A stretch of DNA of 64,000 nt from Bradyrhizobium sp. CCBAU 53421 (GCF_015291625.1 NZ_CP030047.1:6820001-6884000), one strand, 5' to 3'. Positions 43,136 to 53,075 are shown, numbered from the stretch's first letter. Numbers and translations: made by a program. The notes: generated by a model not told the origin, from the sequence alone.

Positions 43136-45558
43136 CAGCCCGCCGCCCGCTTCTTCTGTTTCACCAACTGCTCCTCCATCAGCATCTCGGTGCCGATGAT
43201 GCCCTCGCGGCTGAGCTCTTCGAGCTCGGCGTCGGAGAGGCCGAGCATGCCGGACAGGATCTCGCGGTTGTGCTCGCCGAGCGTCGGCGGCACCGAGCGG
43301 ATCGCAAACGGTGCATCGGCCTCGCGGAACGGCATCGATGGCTGCGGGTGCTTACCGATGAAGGCGCGGTCGACCTGCTGGATGAAGCCGCGGGCGTGCA
43401 GCTGCGGATCCTCGAGGAGATCGATCGGCAGCCGCGCCACGCCGGAGGCGACGCCGGCGCCTTGCAGCTCAGTCATTGCAGTGTCTGGATTGCGGGTCGA
43501 GGTCCAGGCCGTGATCGCAGCCTCGATCTCGGCTTCGATGGCGCGGCGGCCCGCGGCGGTCCTGAGCCTGGCGTCCGTCGCCCAGTCCTCGCGGCCGAGC
43601 AGCCGCGCGAGTTTCGGCCACATCGCGTCATCGGACACCGCGACCACGATCCAGTTGTCCTCGCCATCGCAGCGAAAGCAGCCATGCGGCACGAAATCCG
43701 GATGGCGGTTGCCGTATTTGATCGGCGGTTTGCCACTGGTCGCATGCGCGACGATCCAGGGCGCGGCGAACGGCATCATGCATTCGATCTGCGCGAGATC
43801 GACGAACTGGCCCTGCCCCGTCAGCCTGGCGTGGATCAGCGCGGTCAGCACCGCGGCAGCGCCATTGAGCCCGCCGACGGCATCGCCGAACGCGGTATGG
43901 CTCATCACGGGCGGGCCGCCGGGATCACCGACGACGCTGGGCAGGCCGGAGCCCTGCTCCAGTGTCGAGCCGTAAGCTCGGCAGTCGCGATGCACGCTGC
44001 CGGCGCCGAACGCCGACATCGACATCATCACGAGCTTCGGATTGAGCTTGCTCAGCACATCGTAACCGAGGCCGAGCTTGGGCAGCACCTCGACCGAATA
44101 ATTGTCGACCACGAGGTCGGCATCGGCGAGCAGGCGTTTTGCGAGCGCGAGCCCCTTCGGCCGGGTCAGATCGAGCGTGATGCCGCGCTTGTTGCGGTTC
44201 ATGATGCAGTAGCGCACCGACTTCTCGTACATCTGCTCTAGCACATAGGCCGGGCGGCGATCGACGCCGCGCCACCAGTCCGGATACTGGGTCGCCTCGA
44301 TCTTGATGACGTCGGCGCCGAGATCGGCGAGCGTGCGGGTGCAGATCGGCCCGGCCCAGCCCATCGAGAAGTCGACGACGCGGATGCCCTCGAGCGGCAG
44401 GCGATTGGCCGGAGCCGGCTTCGGTACCGGCACGCGCGGTGCCGCCTCCCGCCTCGCCTGCTGCTCGTCGAGGTCGGGCACCCGCCCGCCCCGCAGCGGC
44501 GGCGTTCCCGTCAGCCGCTGCATCGTGCCGGCGGAAAAGTCGGTCTCGTCGCCGACCGAGATCGGAACGATGGCGCCGCGGGCGCGCTTCTCCTCATCGG
44601 CGATGAGATCGGCGATCTCCGGCACCGGCACGATCGGGATCTTGCGCTTGAGGCCTTCGACGAACCATTCCTGCGCGGTGCGCTGCTTCAGCTTCGGCAG
44701 GATCTTGCCTTCGATCTCGGCGACGTGCTGCAGCCGGTCGACGCCCATCACCAGCGTCGGGTCGTCGCGCAGATCGGTGAGATCAAGCATCTCGCAGAAC
44801 GCGCGCCACTGCGCCGGGGTCACCGTGGTGACGCCGAGCCAACCCTGCCTGGTCTCGTAGATGCCGACCGGAAAGGTCGGCCAGAACCGGTTGACGCCGA
44901 TCCGCCGCATGATGTCGCCGCGCGAAAACGCCTCGAACATGATGTATTCGGTGACCGCGATAGAGGCCTCGAACAGGCTGAGATGGCTTTCGCGCCCGCG
45001 CCCGTCCTGCATGCGGCCGAGCACTGACGAGGCGGCCGCGATGAAGCCCCACAGCCCGCCCAGAATGCCGGTCTGGAAATCCGGCGCGTGCATCGGCGGG
45101 CCCTGCTCGGGTCCGACCAGCTTCACGAGGCCGGTGAGCGCGCGGATCGTGGAGTCCGTTGCCGCGAAATCGGCATAGGGACCGCGATCGCCGAACCAGG
45201 CGAGGTCGAGATGGATCAGGCCCGGATTGTCGCGCTTGATCGCGTCGAGATCGATGTCGGGACAATCAGCCGCAGCGATGCCGCGCCCATCGAGCAGGAT
45301 GTCGCAGCCGGTGATCAGCTCGCGCAGGCGCGACGCGGCGTCCTTGTCGAGAACGACACTCGATTTGTTGAAATTGAGAAACGCAAACCACGCGCTGTGC
45401 CCGTGCGGCGTCAGCGGCGCGGTGCGGCGAATCGGATCACCCTCAGGCGGCTCGACCTTCTGCACGTCGGCGCCGAAATCGGCGAATAGCCGCGCGCAAT
45501 AGCTCGTCGCCGCAGCACTTCCGATCTCGACAATCCGCAGATGCGACAACGCGCCCAT
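43135..45558 (-). CDS. Tandem CaiB/BaiF (class III) CoA-transferase
   Basis: An 807-residue protein with two class III CoA-transferase domains in one chain. Domain 1 covers about 1-390 (GALSHLRIVEIGSAAATSYC, ARLFADFGADVQKVEPPEGD). Domain 2 covers about 420-800 (LEGIRVVDFSMGWAGPICTR, TLADLGADVIKIEATQYPDW). Each domain has a candidate catalytic aspartate: APDFQTG in the first and AFGDAVGG in the second. Class III enzymes normally dimerise as interlocked chains, so this looks like a built-in dimer. The start at 45558 gives the canonical N-terminus. It is the first gene of an operon with a Dpp importer, so it may activate the imported acid as its CoA ester. Confidence 0.87.
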
Positions 45559-45733
45559 CAGGCTTCCTCGCCAACAACATGACCAGCCGCTGACAGCGGT
45601 TGATTCAGTTTCTTGTTGGGGTGAACTTGAAGCCGCGCCGACTGTGTGATGCAAGTGGAATTTTCTTCCGCTTGACGGAATTAGCGCGCGTACGATCGGC
45701 GCTGCTGCTCAGCGCGAAGCGAGGATTGCGCAG

Positions 45734-47170
45734 CTAATTGCAGGTTGGCTGCGCTTCGAACCAGCCTTGCAGCTGATGCGACAATCGCGGCCATGCGCGC
45801 AAGACATGCGCGTATGTGGCCGCGCTGGCGCGATGGATGTCCCGCAGTTCGTGCTCCATGGCGGGAAGATCAACACCGAGGCACCGGCCGGCCTGTGCGA
45901 CGGTGCGACTATCGACCACAAGCTCTGATATCAGCGACGCATTGCCGCGCGCGAACAGGAGGTCGAGCGGATCGGCATCAAGAATCTGATCGCGCTCGAG
46001 CCGGGCGAGATCGATGCTAACGAAATCGGCCGGCGCGCCGACGGCGAGCTCGCCGGTTCCCGGCGCGCCGGTGGCGCGGCGGCCGTTGCGGATCGCGAGT
46101 GCGAAGAATTCCTGCGGGGTCCAGCTGCGTTTGAAGCCGAGGCCGCCGTGCATCATCTGCACCAGCCGCATCTCGCGCAGCACGTCGTCGTCTTCATCGA
46201 GCGCGAGGCCATCGACGCCGACCGCGATCGCGCAGCCACAACCGTGAGCCGCGGCGATCGGCGCCAGGCCGGAACGCAGATGCAAATTGGAGGAGAAATT
46301 GGTGACGATGCGCGCGCCTGACGCCGCGATCATCTCGATCTCGTCGGGCCGCGCGTGAATGCAATGCGCCAGCGTCAGCCGCTCGGAGAGCAAGCCGATA
46401 TCGCGGAGATAGCGGACGATGCCGCCGGGAAAGTGCTCATCCGCCCAGGCGCGCTGATAGATCGTCTCGAGCAGATGCATGTGAACGCGGCGGCCGGTCC
46501 GCGCCGAATTGTCCGCGACCGCCTCCAGCAGCGGCTTCGAGCACCATTGCACTCCGGCCGGCCCAAGCTGCACGTCGACCTTCGGCCCGCCGATCGCCGC
46601 AGCGATCGCGTCGGTCAGCTCGATATAGGCTTTTGGCGACATCGGGGTACGGACGAACAGCTCCTCGATCGTCTTGCGCTCGTCGCCGGCGAGCCCTGCA
46701 AGCACCGGCTCGCTGTCGCCATAGACGATCGGATTCTGGTCGCGCACCGCGATGGCAAAGGCGATGCGAATACCGACATCGCCGGCGGCGCGGCCGATCG
46801 CCTTGACCTCGTCGAGCAATGGCATGGTGCCGCTCGGCCGTGTGTAGTGCACCATCATCGCCGCGCAGCCGGCCCGCGCTGCGCGGGCAAACGCCGAGGC
46901 TGCGGTGAGATAGGGATCGACCGGCGTGCCGACCACCGTGCGCAGGATCCAGCTCTCCAGGGGCATGCCGACCGCGCCGAAGCTGGATGCCCGCGGACGG
47001 GCGTGGTCGTGGGCGTTGATGAAGGCCGGGAGGATGAGGGAGCGCGGGCCCGTTGCCGGGGCTGCTGCTTCCGAAATATCGGTGATGAGACCGCCATCGT
47101 GACGGAGCACGATGTTGTTGCGAATGCCGCGGTCAGTGCCGGAGAACAGACGGGTTGCCGTGACGTCCAT
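45734..47170 (-). CDS. Amidohydrolase-superfamily hydrolase (TRZ/ATZ type)
   Basis: A 478-residue metal hydrolase. The ligand motifs are HDH in FINAHDHARP near residue 55, HMHLLET near residue 245, HCIHAR near residue 281 and the aspartate of AVGVDGLALDEDD near residue 332, the set used by mononuclear deaminases and chlorohydrolases such as AtzA, TrzN and guanine deaminase. Start at 47170 follows GGAG by 7 bases; a longer frame to 47464 runs through a repeat. It is downstream of the NMT1-type transporter operon on the same strand, behind the family B repeat. It may process the imported compound. Substrate unknown. Confidence 0.83.
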   Translation of the reverse strand: MDVTATRLFSGTDRGIRNNIVLRHDGGLITDISEAAAPATGPRSLILPAFINAHDHARPRASSFGAVGMPLESWILRTVVGTPVDPYLTAASAFARAARAGCAAMMVHYTRPSGTMPLLDEVKAIGRAAGDVGIRIAFAIAVRDQNPIVYGDSEPVLAGLAGDERKTIEELFVRTPMSPKAYIELTDAIAAAIGGPKVDVQLGPAGVQWCSKPLLEAVADNSARTGRRVHMHLLETIYQRAWADEHFPGGIVRYLRDIGLLSERLTLAHCIHARPDEIEMIAASGARIVTNFSSNLHLRSGLAPIAAAHGCGCAIAVGVDGLALDEDDDVLREMRLVQMMHGGLGFKRSWTPQEFFALAIRNGRRATGAPGTGELAVGAPADFVSIDLARLERDQILDADPLDLLFARGNASLISELVVDSRTVAQAGRCLGVDLPAMEHELRDIHRASAATYAHVLRAWPRLSHQLQGWFEAQPTCN

Positions 47171-47188
47171 GAACGCGCTCCACTCGGG

Positions 47189-47310
47189 CGTCATTGCGAG
47201 CCACCCGGTCGGCGCGAAGCGCCGCCGGATGACAGGCTCCGGGAAGCAATCCATATCGCCGCATGCGGAAAGATGGATTGCTTCGTCGCTTCGCTCCTCG
47301 CAATGACGAA
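47189..47310. repeat. Palindromic repeat (family B)
   Basis: GTCATTGCGAG (47190-47200) and CTCGCAATGACG (47298-47309) bound the element, with inner GAAGCAATCCAT and ATGGATTGCTTCG arms. It starts just after the binding-protein gene stop and ends before the amidohydrolase start, so it may separate the transporter message from the enzyme message. Confidence 0.75.
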
Positions 47311-47315
47311 CTGCG

Positions 47316-48341
47316 TCAGTTCGCAGTATACACCAACTCCCGCTCCGCGCGCGGCGGTAGGAACTCGCGCGAGAACACCTCGGCAGGCGTCGGGGTGCGG
47401 GCGAGCTGGTAGCCTTCGACGATGAAGCCGATGGCGCGGGCCATGCGGTCGTCCTTGACGTCACCGATGCCGATGTCCTTCATCTCCGGCGAGACGATCA
47501 GCTTCTCGAAGGAATATTGCAGCCGGCGCTTCTCGACATCGACATTGATCAGATTGTCGTAGTTCAGCGCCGCCTTCATCGCGGCGTTCTGGTCCTTGGC
47601 GACCGCGATCGCGCCCTTGTTGATGGCGCGCACCAGGCCGGCGACCGCCTTCGGGTTCGCGGCGATCAGCTTGCGCGAGACCATCACGCCGTTGGAATAG
47701 AGATCGAGCCCGTAATCGCCGAACGAGAACCACTTGAAGTCCTTGTCGGGGTCCTGGCGATTGAGCACCAGGTTGAAATAGCTCGTGATGTTGAACACCA
47801 GCGCGGCATCGATGTCGCCCTTGATCAGCATCGGCTCCTGCAGGTTCGGTGCCATGTTGGAGATCTTGATCTTCTCGCCGTCGAGCCCGTTCTTGTGCAC
47901 GAACACCGGCAACAATCGCGTGGTCGGCGTACCCTGCGCGCCACCCAGCGTATGCCCCTCGAAATCCTTGATCGACGTGATGCCGCTCGAATTCTTGGCG
48001 ACGATCGCGAACGGCGGCTGGTTCCACATCATGTAGACCATCACGGGCGCGTCCTGCGGCTTGGTCGCAGCGTTCTGGATGATCGCGTTGACGTCACCGA
48101 AGCCGGCGTCATAGGCGCCCGACATGATCCGCGTCACCGTCGCACCGGAGCCCTCGCCCTGGTCGATCACGACGTTGAGGCCCTGCTCTTTGAAGTAGCC
48201 GTTGTCCTTGGCATAGAAGAACGCGGCATCGCTGCCTTGCGTCTTCCAGCCCAGCGTGAACTTGATCGTGGTTTCCTCGGCGCGCGCGGGCCCCGCGACC
48301 AGGGCCAATCCCAGCAGTGCGGCGCTCATTGTCTTCAGCAT
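47316..48341 (-). CDS. ABC substrate-binding protein, NMT1/SsuA type
   Basis: A 341-residue exported protein with signal peptide MLKTMSAALLGLALVAGPAR, cleaved near ARAEE. The next part, IKFTLGWKTQGSDAAFFYAK, NGYFKEQGLNVVI, is characteristic of NMT1/THI5-like proteins that bind sulfonates, nitrate, pyrimidines or riboflavin precursors. It is the third gene of an ATPase, permease, binding protein set. Ligand unknown; the nearby amidohydrolases suggest a nitrogen heterocycle or amide. Confidence 0.87.
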   Translation of the reverse strand: MLKTMSAALLGLALVAGPARAEETTIKFTLGWKTQGSDAAFFYAKDNGYFKEQGLNVVIDQGEGSGATVTRIMSGAYDAGFGDVNAIIQNAATKPQDAPVMVYMMWNQPPFAIVAKNSSGITSIKDFEGHTLGGAQGTPTTRLLPVFVHKNGLDGEKIKISNMAPNLQEPMLIKGDIDAALVFNITSYFNLVLNRQDPDKDFKWFSFGDYGLDLYSNGVMVSRKLIAANPKAVAGLVRAINKGAIAVAKDQNAAMKAALNYDNLINVDVEKRRLQYSFEKLIVSPEMKDIGIGDVKDDRMARAIGFIVEGYQLARTPTPAEVFSREFLPPRAERELVYTAN

Positions 48342-48377
48342 GACGACCTCCTCAACTCCAGTGAACGGCGAAACGAT

Positions 48378-49154
48378 TCAGGTGGCGATGACGTTGTCCT
48401 TGCGCGTCGCCCAACCCGTCACCCGGCCCTCGATCAGCGAGAACAGGACGTAGAGCGCGACGCCGAGGCCGGCGAGCACGAACAACCCGGCGAACACCAG
48501 CGGCACGTTGAAATTGGAAGACGCGGTCATCATGACGTTGCCGATGCCGCGGTTCGAGGCGACAGTCTCCGACAGCACCGCGCCGACGAAGGCGTAGGAC
48601 ACCGCGACCTTCAGCGAGGCGAAGAAGAACGGCATCGTGCGCGGCAGCCCGACATTCCACAGGATGTCGAACTTGCTGGCGCCGAGTGGCTTGAGCACGT
48701 CCTCGAGCTCGGGCTCGGTGGTGGCAAGGCCGGTCGCGATGTTGACGACGATCGGGAAGAAGCAGATCGACAGCGAGGTCAGCACTGCCGGCACGGTGCC
48801 GGAGCCGAACCACAGCACGAAGATCGGCACCACCGCGACCTTCGGGATCGAGGAGAACCCGACCAGCAGCGGGTAGCAGGTGTCGTAGGCGGTCTTCGAC
48901 ACCCCGATCACGGCGCCGAGCGCAACGCCCAGCGCCACGCCGAGCACGAAGCCGATCATCGTGGTCAGCAATGTCTGGATGATGTGCGGCCAGAGGATCG
49001 GGAATTTTTCGAACAGCGTGACGAATATCTGCGACGGCCGCGGCAGCACGAGGTCCGACATGCCCGTCATCAGGCAGAACAATTCCCAGGCCACGAAGAA
49101 CAGCACGATCAGGGCCACCGACCAGGCTTTCTGCCTGATCTCTGATGTGGGCAT
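48378..49154 (-). CDS. ABC permease, SsuC/TauC type
   Basis: A 258-residue inner-membrane permease with about six helices. The cytoplasmic coupling loop ATTEPELEDVLKPLGASKFD, followed by ILWNVGLPRTMPFFFASLKV, is the standard SsuC/TauC motif. It begins 2 bases after the ATPase gene stop, and 36 bases separate it from the binding-protein gene. Confidence 0.9.
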   Translation of the reverse strand: MPTSEIRQKAWSVALIVLFFVAWELFCLMTGMSDLVLPRPSQIFVTLFEKFPILWPHIIQTLLTTMIGFVLGVALGVALGAVIGVSKTAYDTCYPLLVGFSSIPKVAVVPIFVLWFGSGTVPAVLTSLSICFFPIVVNIATGLATTEPELEDVLKPLGASKFDILWNVGLPRTMPFFFASLKVAVSYAFVGAVLSETVASNRGIGNVMMTASSNFNVPLVFAGLFVLAGLGVALYVLFSLIEGRVTGWATRKDNVIAT

Positions 49155-49156
49155 GG

Positions 49157-50017
49157 TCAGGCTCCCTCTCGAGCAGCGGTGCGCGCATCGACGATGAAGG
49201 CGCGGAGCTTCTGGTTGAGCGCCACGAAATCGGGCTCAAAGGTCATCGCCACGGTGCGCGGGCGGGCGAAATCGACACGGCTGTCGTCGAGAATGCGGCC
49301 CGGCCGCGCGCTCATCACGCAGATGCGGCTGGCGAGGAAGCCGGCCTCGCGCAGATCGTGGGTGACCAGCAGCACGGTCGGCTTGTGGCTGATCCAGAGC
49401 GCTTGCAGGATCCCCCACAGCTCCTCGCGGGTGAACTGGTCGAGCGCGCCGAACGGCTCGTCGAGCAAGAGCATGCGCGGCTCGTGGATCAGCGCGCGGC
49501 ACAGATTGGCGCGCTGGAGCATGCCGCCGGAGAGCTGCCAGGGATAGCGGCCGCCAAATCCCTTCAATCCAACCTGCTCGAGCAGCGCATTGGCCTTGTC
49601 GCGAAACTCGGTCTTGCGCAGCTTGCGGAATTGCGAGCGGAACGGCTCGACGATCTTCAGCGGCAGCATGATGTTCTTTTCGATCGTCATCCACGGCAGC
49701 ATGGTCGGGTTCTGGAACGCCATCCCGACCCGCATCGCGCGCGCCGCGACCTCGCGGCCGCCGACAATGACGACGCCTGTGGTCGGCCGCGCCAGGCCCG
49801 ACACCAGCCGCAGGATGGTCGACTTGCCACAGCCGGACGGCCCGACCAGCGCCACGAACTCGCCATCGGCGATCCGCAGCGTGGTTGTCGAGAGGGCCGG
49901 CACGGCGCGGGCGCCGCGGCCGAAGGTGACGGAGGCTTCCGACAGCTCGATCGCGGTCGGCGCGGAGCCGGCGGCAACAGGCTCGCCGGCAAATTCGGAG
50001 TTTGGTTGCATGCGCAT
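49157..50017 (-). CDS. ABC ATP-binding protein, SsuB/TauB type
   Basis: A 286-residue ATPase with Walker A GPSGCGKST near residue 69, signature LSGGMLQR and Walker B MLLLDEPFGALDQFTREELW. The start is uncertain: 50017 (MRMQPNSEF) or 50011. A longer open frame to 50215 would cross the operator region and is rejected. It is first in the transporter operon and divergent from gntR. Confidence 0.87.
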   Translation of the reverse strand: MRMQPNSEFAGEPVAAGSAPTAIELSEASVTFGRGARAVPALSTTTLRIADGEFVALVGPSGCGKSTILRLVSGLARPTTGVVIVGGREVAARAMRVGMAFQNPTMLPWMTIEKNIMLPLKIVEPFRSQFRKLRKTEFRDKANALLEQVGLKGFGGRYPWQLSGGMLQRANLCRALIHEPRMLLLDEPFGALDQFTREELWGILQALWISHKPTVLLVTHDLREAGFLASRICVMSARPGRILDDSRVDFARPRTVAMTFEPDFVALNQKLRAFIVDARTAAREGA

Positions 50018-50141
50018 CACGGTCAAAGTGCATGCAAGCTGGATGCCAGTGCACGACCCGTTGAAAATCAAAGGGATCACACGACCGGTGCCTTGGAGCG
50101 CCGGATTCCTTTTGGGCAATCCACAGCCGAGACTGCATGCA
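50007..50141. promoter_or_regulatory. TGCATGCA operator sites between transporter and gntR
   Basis: Two perfect TGCATGCA palindromes lie at 50029-50036 and 50134-50141, and an imperfect third (TGCATGCG) at 50007-50014 overlaps the ATPase start. GntR/FCD proteins usually bind short palindromes of this size. The layout, one site near each divergent promoter, suggests control by the adjacent GntR protein. Confidence 0.55.
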
Positions 50142-50214
50142 ATTCGGGCGGTCGATTGCTTTTGCGGTATGATAGAGAGGCGATCCAAGCACCTTTCGAG
50201 AGGGATTCGCGGCA

Positions 50215-50940
50215 ATGGCGGGGCGCGACAGCACGAGCAAGACGGCTGAATCGACCGACAAGGTCGGCGTGATCTGCCGTGCGCTGCGACGCGCGATCAT
50301 CGAGCAGGCATTGGAGCCCGGCGCCAAGCTGCCGGAGGATTCGCTCGGCGAACGGTTCGGCGTCAGCCGCACCATTGCGCGCCATGCGCTCGGGCAACTG
50401 GCCGCGGAGGGCCTTGTCGAACTGCGCCGCAACCGCATCGCGGTGGTGGCGACGCCGAGCTGGCAGGAGGCGCGCGATGCCTTCGACATCCGCATCGAGC
50501 TCGAGCGGCTGGTGGTGCGCCAGCTCGCGGGCAAGCTGACCAAGCCGCAGATCGCCGAACTCACCGCCCATGTCGACGCCGAGGATCGTGCCCGCGACGG
50601 CACCGATGCGGTCTCGATCCGGCTCGCCACCGAATTCCACATCCTGCTCGCCCAGATGACGAACAGCCCGATCCTGGTGCGCTATGTCAGCGAGGTCGCC
50701 TACCGCTGCTGCCTGACGCTGTCGCTGTACAGCCGGCCGCATTCGTCGGAATGCGCGATCAACGAGCACCGCGCGATCATCGCGGCGCTGGTGAAGGGCG
50801 ATGTGGCCAAGGTGATGGAGCTGATGCACCACCATCTGGATTCCGTCGCGACCCGCGCGCTGGTCGCACCGAGCCCGCAGCGCGGCCGCGATCTGCTGGA
50901 TATCCTGGCGCCTTACGCGGACGAGGCGAGCGGGTGGTGA
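50215..50940 (+). CDS. GntR-family regulator, FCD subgroup
   Basis: A 241-residue regulator. The winged helix is at about 15-75 (AKLPEDSLGERFGVSRTIAR, HALGQLAAEGLVEL). The FCD effector domain has the metal-ligand pattern with ATEFHILLAQ, CAINEHRAIIAAL and LMHHHLD. It is divergent from the NMT1-type transporter operon, which it most likely represses. Ligands of FCD regulators are usually small organic acids. The operator candidates are the TGCATGCA sites at 50029-50036 and 50134-50141. Confidence 0.9.
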   Translation: MAGRDSTSKTAESTDKVGVICRALRRAIIEQALEPGAKLPEDSLGERFGVSRTIARHALGQLAAEGLVELRRNRIAVVATPSWQEARDAFDIRIELERLVVRQLAGKLTKPQIAELTAHVDAEDRARDGTDAVSIRLATEFHILLAQMTNSPILVRYVSEVAYRCCLTLSLYSRPHSSECAINEHRAIIAALVKGDVAKVMELMHHHLDSVATRALVAPSPQRGRDLLDILAPYADEASGW

Positions 50941-51002
50941 AGCTATCGAAGGCGGCGCGGCGCTAGCCATCAAGCGCACTCCATCAGCGTCATGCTCTAT
51001 CC

Positions 51003-51110
51003 CCGTCACCCTGAGGAGCGCGCCCATGCGCGCGTCTCGAAGGGTCGACGGCCCGACTGTGGCCGATTCATCCTTCGAGGCTCGCTTCGCTCGCACCTCA
51101 GGATGACGGG
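51003..51110. repeat. Family A palindromic repeat
   Basis: Here the element is inverted relative to the 2479 and 5057 copies: it begins CCGTCACCCTGAGGAGCGCG and ends GCACCTCAGGATGACGGG. It lies between the convergent gntR gene and the broken NTF2-like gene. Confidence 0.75.
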
Positions 51111-51129
51111 GAAGAGGCGACGCGTTCCC

Positions 51130-51548
51130 CTACGCCTCGATCCCCCGCTGCACCAAAATCCGCTCGGCGCTGTCGTTCCAGACGTCCATCTTGACGATCT
51201 GCCCGCCCTCCACCACGAAGCGGTCGACATAGCGGTTGCCCTCGAACGGGGTGCCGTCGATCCATTCGCCGTAGAGCGTACCGACGCTGTAGACGACGGT
51301 CTCGCCTGTACCCGGGCAGACATCGAAGCGGTCCATCCGCTTCTTCACCCAGCGATAGCGCTTGGCGTTGAAGCCGGTCGGCCCGCGCGGATGGTCGAAT
51401 TCGCGCCCGCCAGTGAAGTGATCACCGTGCCCGGCTTCATATAGGCCGCGGCCGCATCCGGATCGGGGATCATCGACGCCGTCAGATACGCCTCGACGAT
51501 CTCGGCATCGGACAGCGGGCGGGCGTCGGCTTTGGCGGTGACGGACAT
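51130..51548 (-). pseudogene. NTF2/SnoaL-like protein gene with a frameshift
   Basis: Two minus-strand frames join to give one NTF2-like protein of about 139 residues. The first part (51548 down to 51420) begins MSVTAKADARPLSDAEIVEA after a strong AGGAGG site and reads AAYMKPGTVI. The second, from 51417, reads FTGGREFDHPRGPTGFNAKR and ends ERILVQRGIEA. One base is missing at 51418-51419; without it the protein stops early at 51345. The reconstructed sequence has the cone-shaped-fold pattern of SnoaL-like enzymes or small ligand-binding proteins. It may be a true pseudogene or a sequencing error. It is divergent from the CodA-like amidohydrolase. Confidence 0.75.
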
Positions 51549-51598
51549 TGCGGGCCTCCTGGGCTGATCGGGACTCTACAATCTGCCCGGCAAAGTGT

Positions 51599-51643
51599 AT
51601 GCATATTTTTTAGACAATCTGGTGATCAATCTGCACACAATCT
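51599..51643. promoter_or_regulatory. Candidate control region with CAATCT repeats
   Basis: CAATCT occurs at 51615-51620, 51627-51632 and 51638-51643, spaced 12 and 11 bases apart, about one helical turn. A TATGCATA palindrome is at 51598-51605. The region is between divergent genes starting at 51548 and 51700. A regulator binding one face of the DNA is possible; none is identified. Confidence 0.3.
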
Positions 51644-51699
51644 AGTGCTGCCGGTTCCCGCTCCTTTCGCTAGGCTCAAACCATCCTGATATTTCCCCG

Positions 51700-52959
51700 A
51701 TGATCGCGAAACCTGCCTTCGACCTGGTCTTCCGTAATGCCGTGACGCGCCGATCCGCGTCGGCGGTCGATATCGGCGTTGCCGACGGCAGGATCGCCGC
51801 GGTCGCGCCGCAGCTTGCCTGCGAGGCCGTCGAGGTCGATCTGGGCGGACGGCTGGCGCTGCCGGGCTTCGTCGACACCCATATCCATCTCGACAAGGCC
51901 TGTCTGCTCGGCCGCTGCGGCCACGATCACGCCAGCCTCTCGGAAGCGATCCGCGCGGTATCGGCGATGAAGCGCGACTTCACCGTCGAGGACGTCTATG
52001 CGCGCGGCGCAAAGGTGATCGAGCGCGCGATCACCGCGGGCACCACGCGGATGCGGACCCATGTCGAGATCGACCCGCGGATCGGACTGCGCGGTTTCGA
52101 GGCCGTCAAGGCACTGAAGCGCGATTATGCCTGGGCGCTCGAGCTCTCTCTTTGCGCCTTCCCGCAGGAGGGCCTGACCAACGATCCCGGCGCCGACGAG
52201 CTGCTGGTGGCCGCGCTCAACGACGGCGCCGAGGCGGTCGGCGGCTGTCCCTATGTCGACACCGATCCGAACGCGCATATCGCACGCATCTTCGATCTGG
52301 CGCAGCAATTCGACGTCGACGTCGACTTCCACCTCGATTTCGACCTCGACCCCTCCTGGTCGCACATGGAGGAGGTCTGCCGGCAGACCGAGCGGCGCAA
52401 TTACCACGCACGCGTCGCGATCGGGCACGCGACCAAGCTGTCCGCGCTGCCGCCCGACCGGCTGAAGGCGGCGAGCGCGCGTCTCGCCGCGGCCGGCGTC
52501 GCGGTCACCGTGCTGCCGGCGACCGACCTCTATCTGATGGGGCGCGACGCCACGCATAACGCCCCGCGCGGGCTGACGGCGGCGCACCGGCTGGTCGCCG
52601 ACGGCGTGCTCTGCTCGGTCGCGACCAACAATGTGCAAAATCCCTTCACGCCGTTCGGCGATGCATCGCTGCTGCGGATGGCCAACCTCTACGCCAACGC
52701 CGCGCATGCCGGAATCGGCGAGTTCGACACCTGCCTCGATCTCGTCACCGACCTGCCGGCGCGGCTGATGAACCTGAGGGATTACGGCATCGCGGTCGGC
52801 AATCCCGCCGACATCATCGTGCTCGATACCGACAGCGGAACCAACGCCATCGCCGAACTGCCCGACGTGCTGATGGGCTTCAAGCGCGGCCGCAAGACGT
52901 TCGAGCGCCAGCGGCCGACATTGTTCCGGCCCGGCACGAATCTCTCCCCGTCATCCTGA
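51700..52959 (+). CDS. CodA-like amidohydrolase (cytosine deaminase family)
   Basis: A 419-residue amidohydrolase related to bacterial cytosine deaminases. DTHIHLDKACLLGR near residue 60 carries the HxH metal ligands. DFHLDFDLDPSW near residue 208 and IGHATKLSALP near residue 245 supply further histidines, and TNNVQNPFTPFGDASLLRM near residue 309 holds the late acidic ligand. Deamination or hydrolysis of a cyclic nitrogen compound is expected. The last codons run into a family A repeat. It lies near the enolase-superfamily and hydantoinase genes. Confidence 0.85.
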   Translation: MIAKPAFDLVFRNAVTRRSASAVDIGVADGRIAAVAPQLACEAVEVDLGGRLALPGFVDTHIHLDKACLLGRCGHDHASLSEAIRAVSAMKRDFTVEDVYARGAKVIERAITAGTTRMRTHVEIDPRIGLRGFEAVKALKRDYAWALELSLCAFPQEGLTNDPGADELLVAALNDGAEAVGGCPYVDTDPNAHIARIFDLAQQFDVDVDFHLDFDLDPSWSHMEEVCRQTERRNYHARVAIGHATKLSALPPDRLKAASARLAAAGVAVTVLPATDLYLMGRDATHNAPRGLTAAHRLVADGVLCSVATNNVQNPFTPFGDASLLRMANLYANAAHAGIGEFDTCLDLVTDLPARLMNLRDYGIAVGNPADIIVLDTDSGTNAIAELPDVLMGFKRGRKTFERQRPTLFRPGTNLSPSS

Positions 52960-53075
52960 GGTGCGCGCTCTTGCGCGCCTCGAAGGATGCACGGCCCCCG
53001 CTAGACCCACACGGAGAGAGCCGGGCCGTCGACCCTTCGAGACGCGCGCAAGAGCGCGCTCCTCAGGGTGACGGT
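52949..53075. repeat. Family A palindromic repeat
   Basis: Starts within the last 11 bases of the CodA-like gene (CGTCATCCTGAGG contains its TGA stop) and ends CTCCTCAGGGTGACGGTG. The overlap suggests that insertion of the repeat, or a gene fused to it, set the present C-terminus. Confidence 0.75.
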
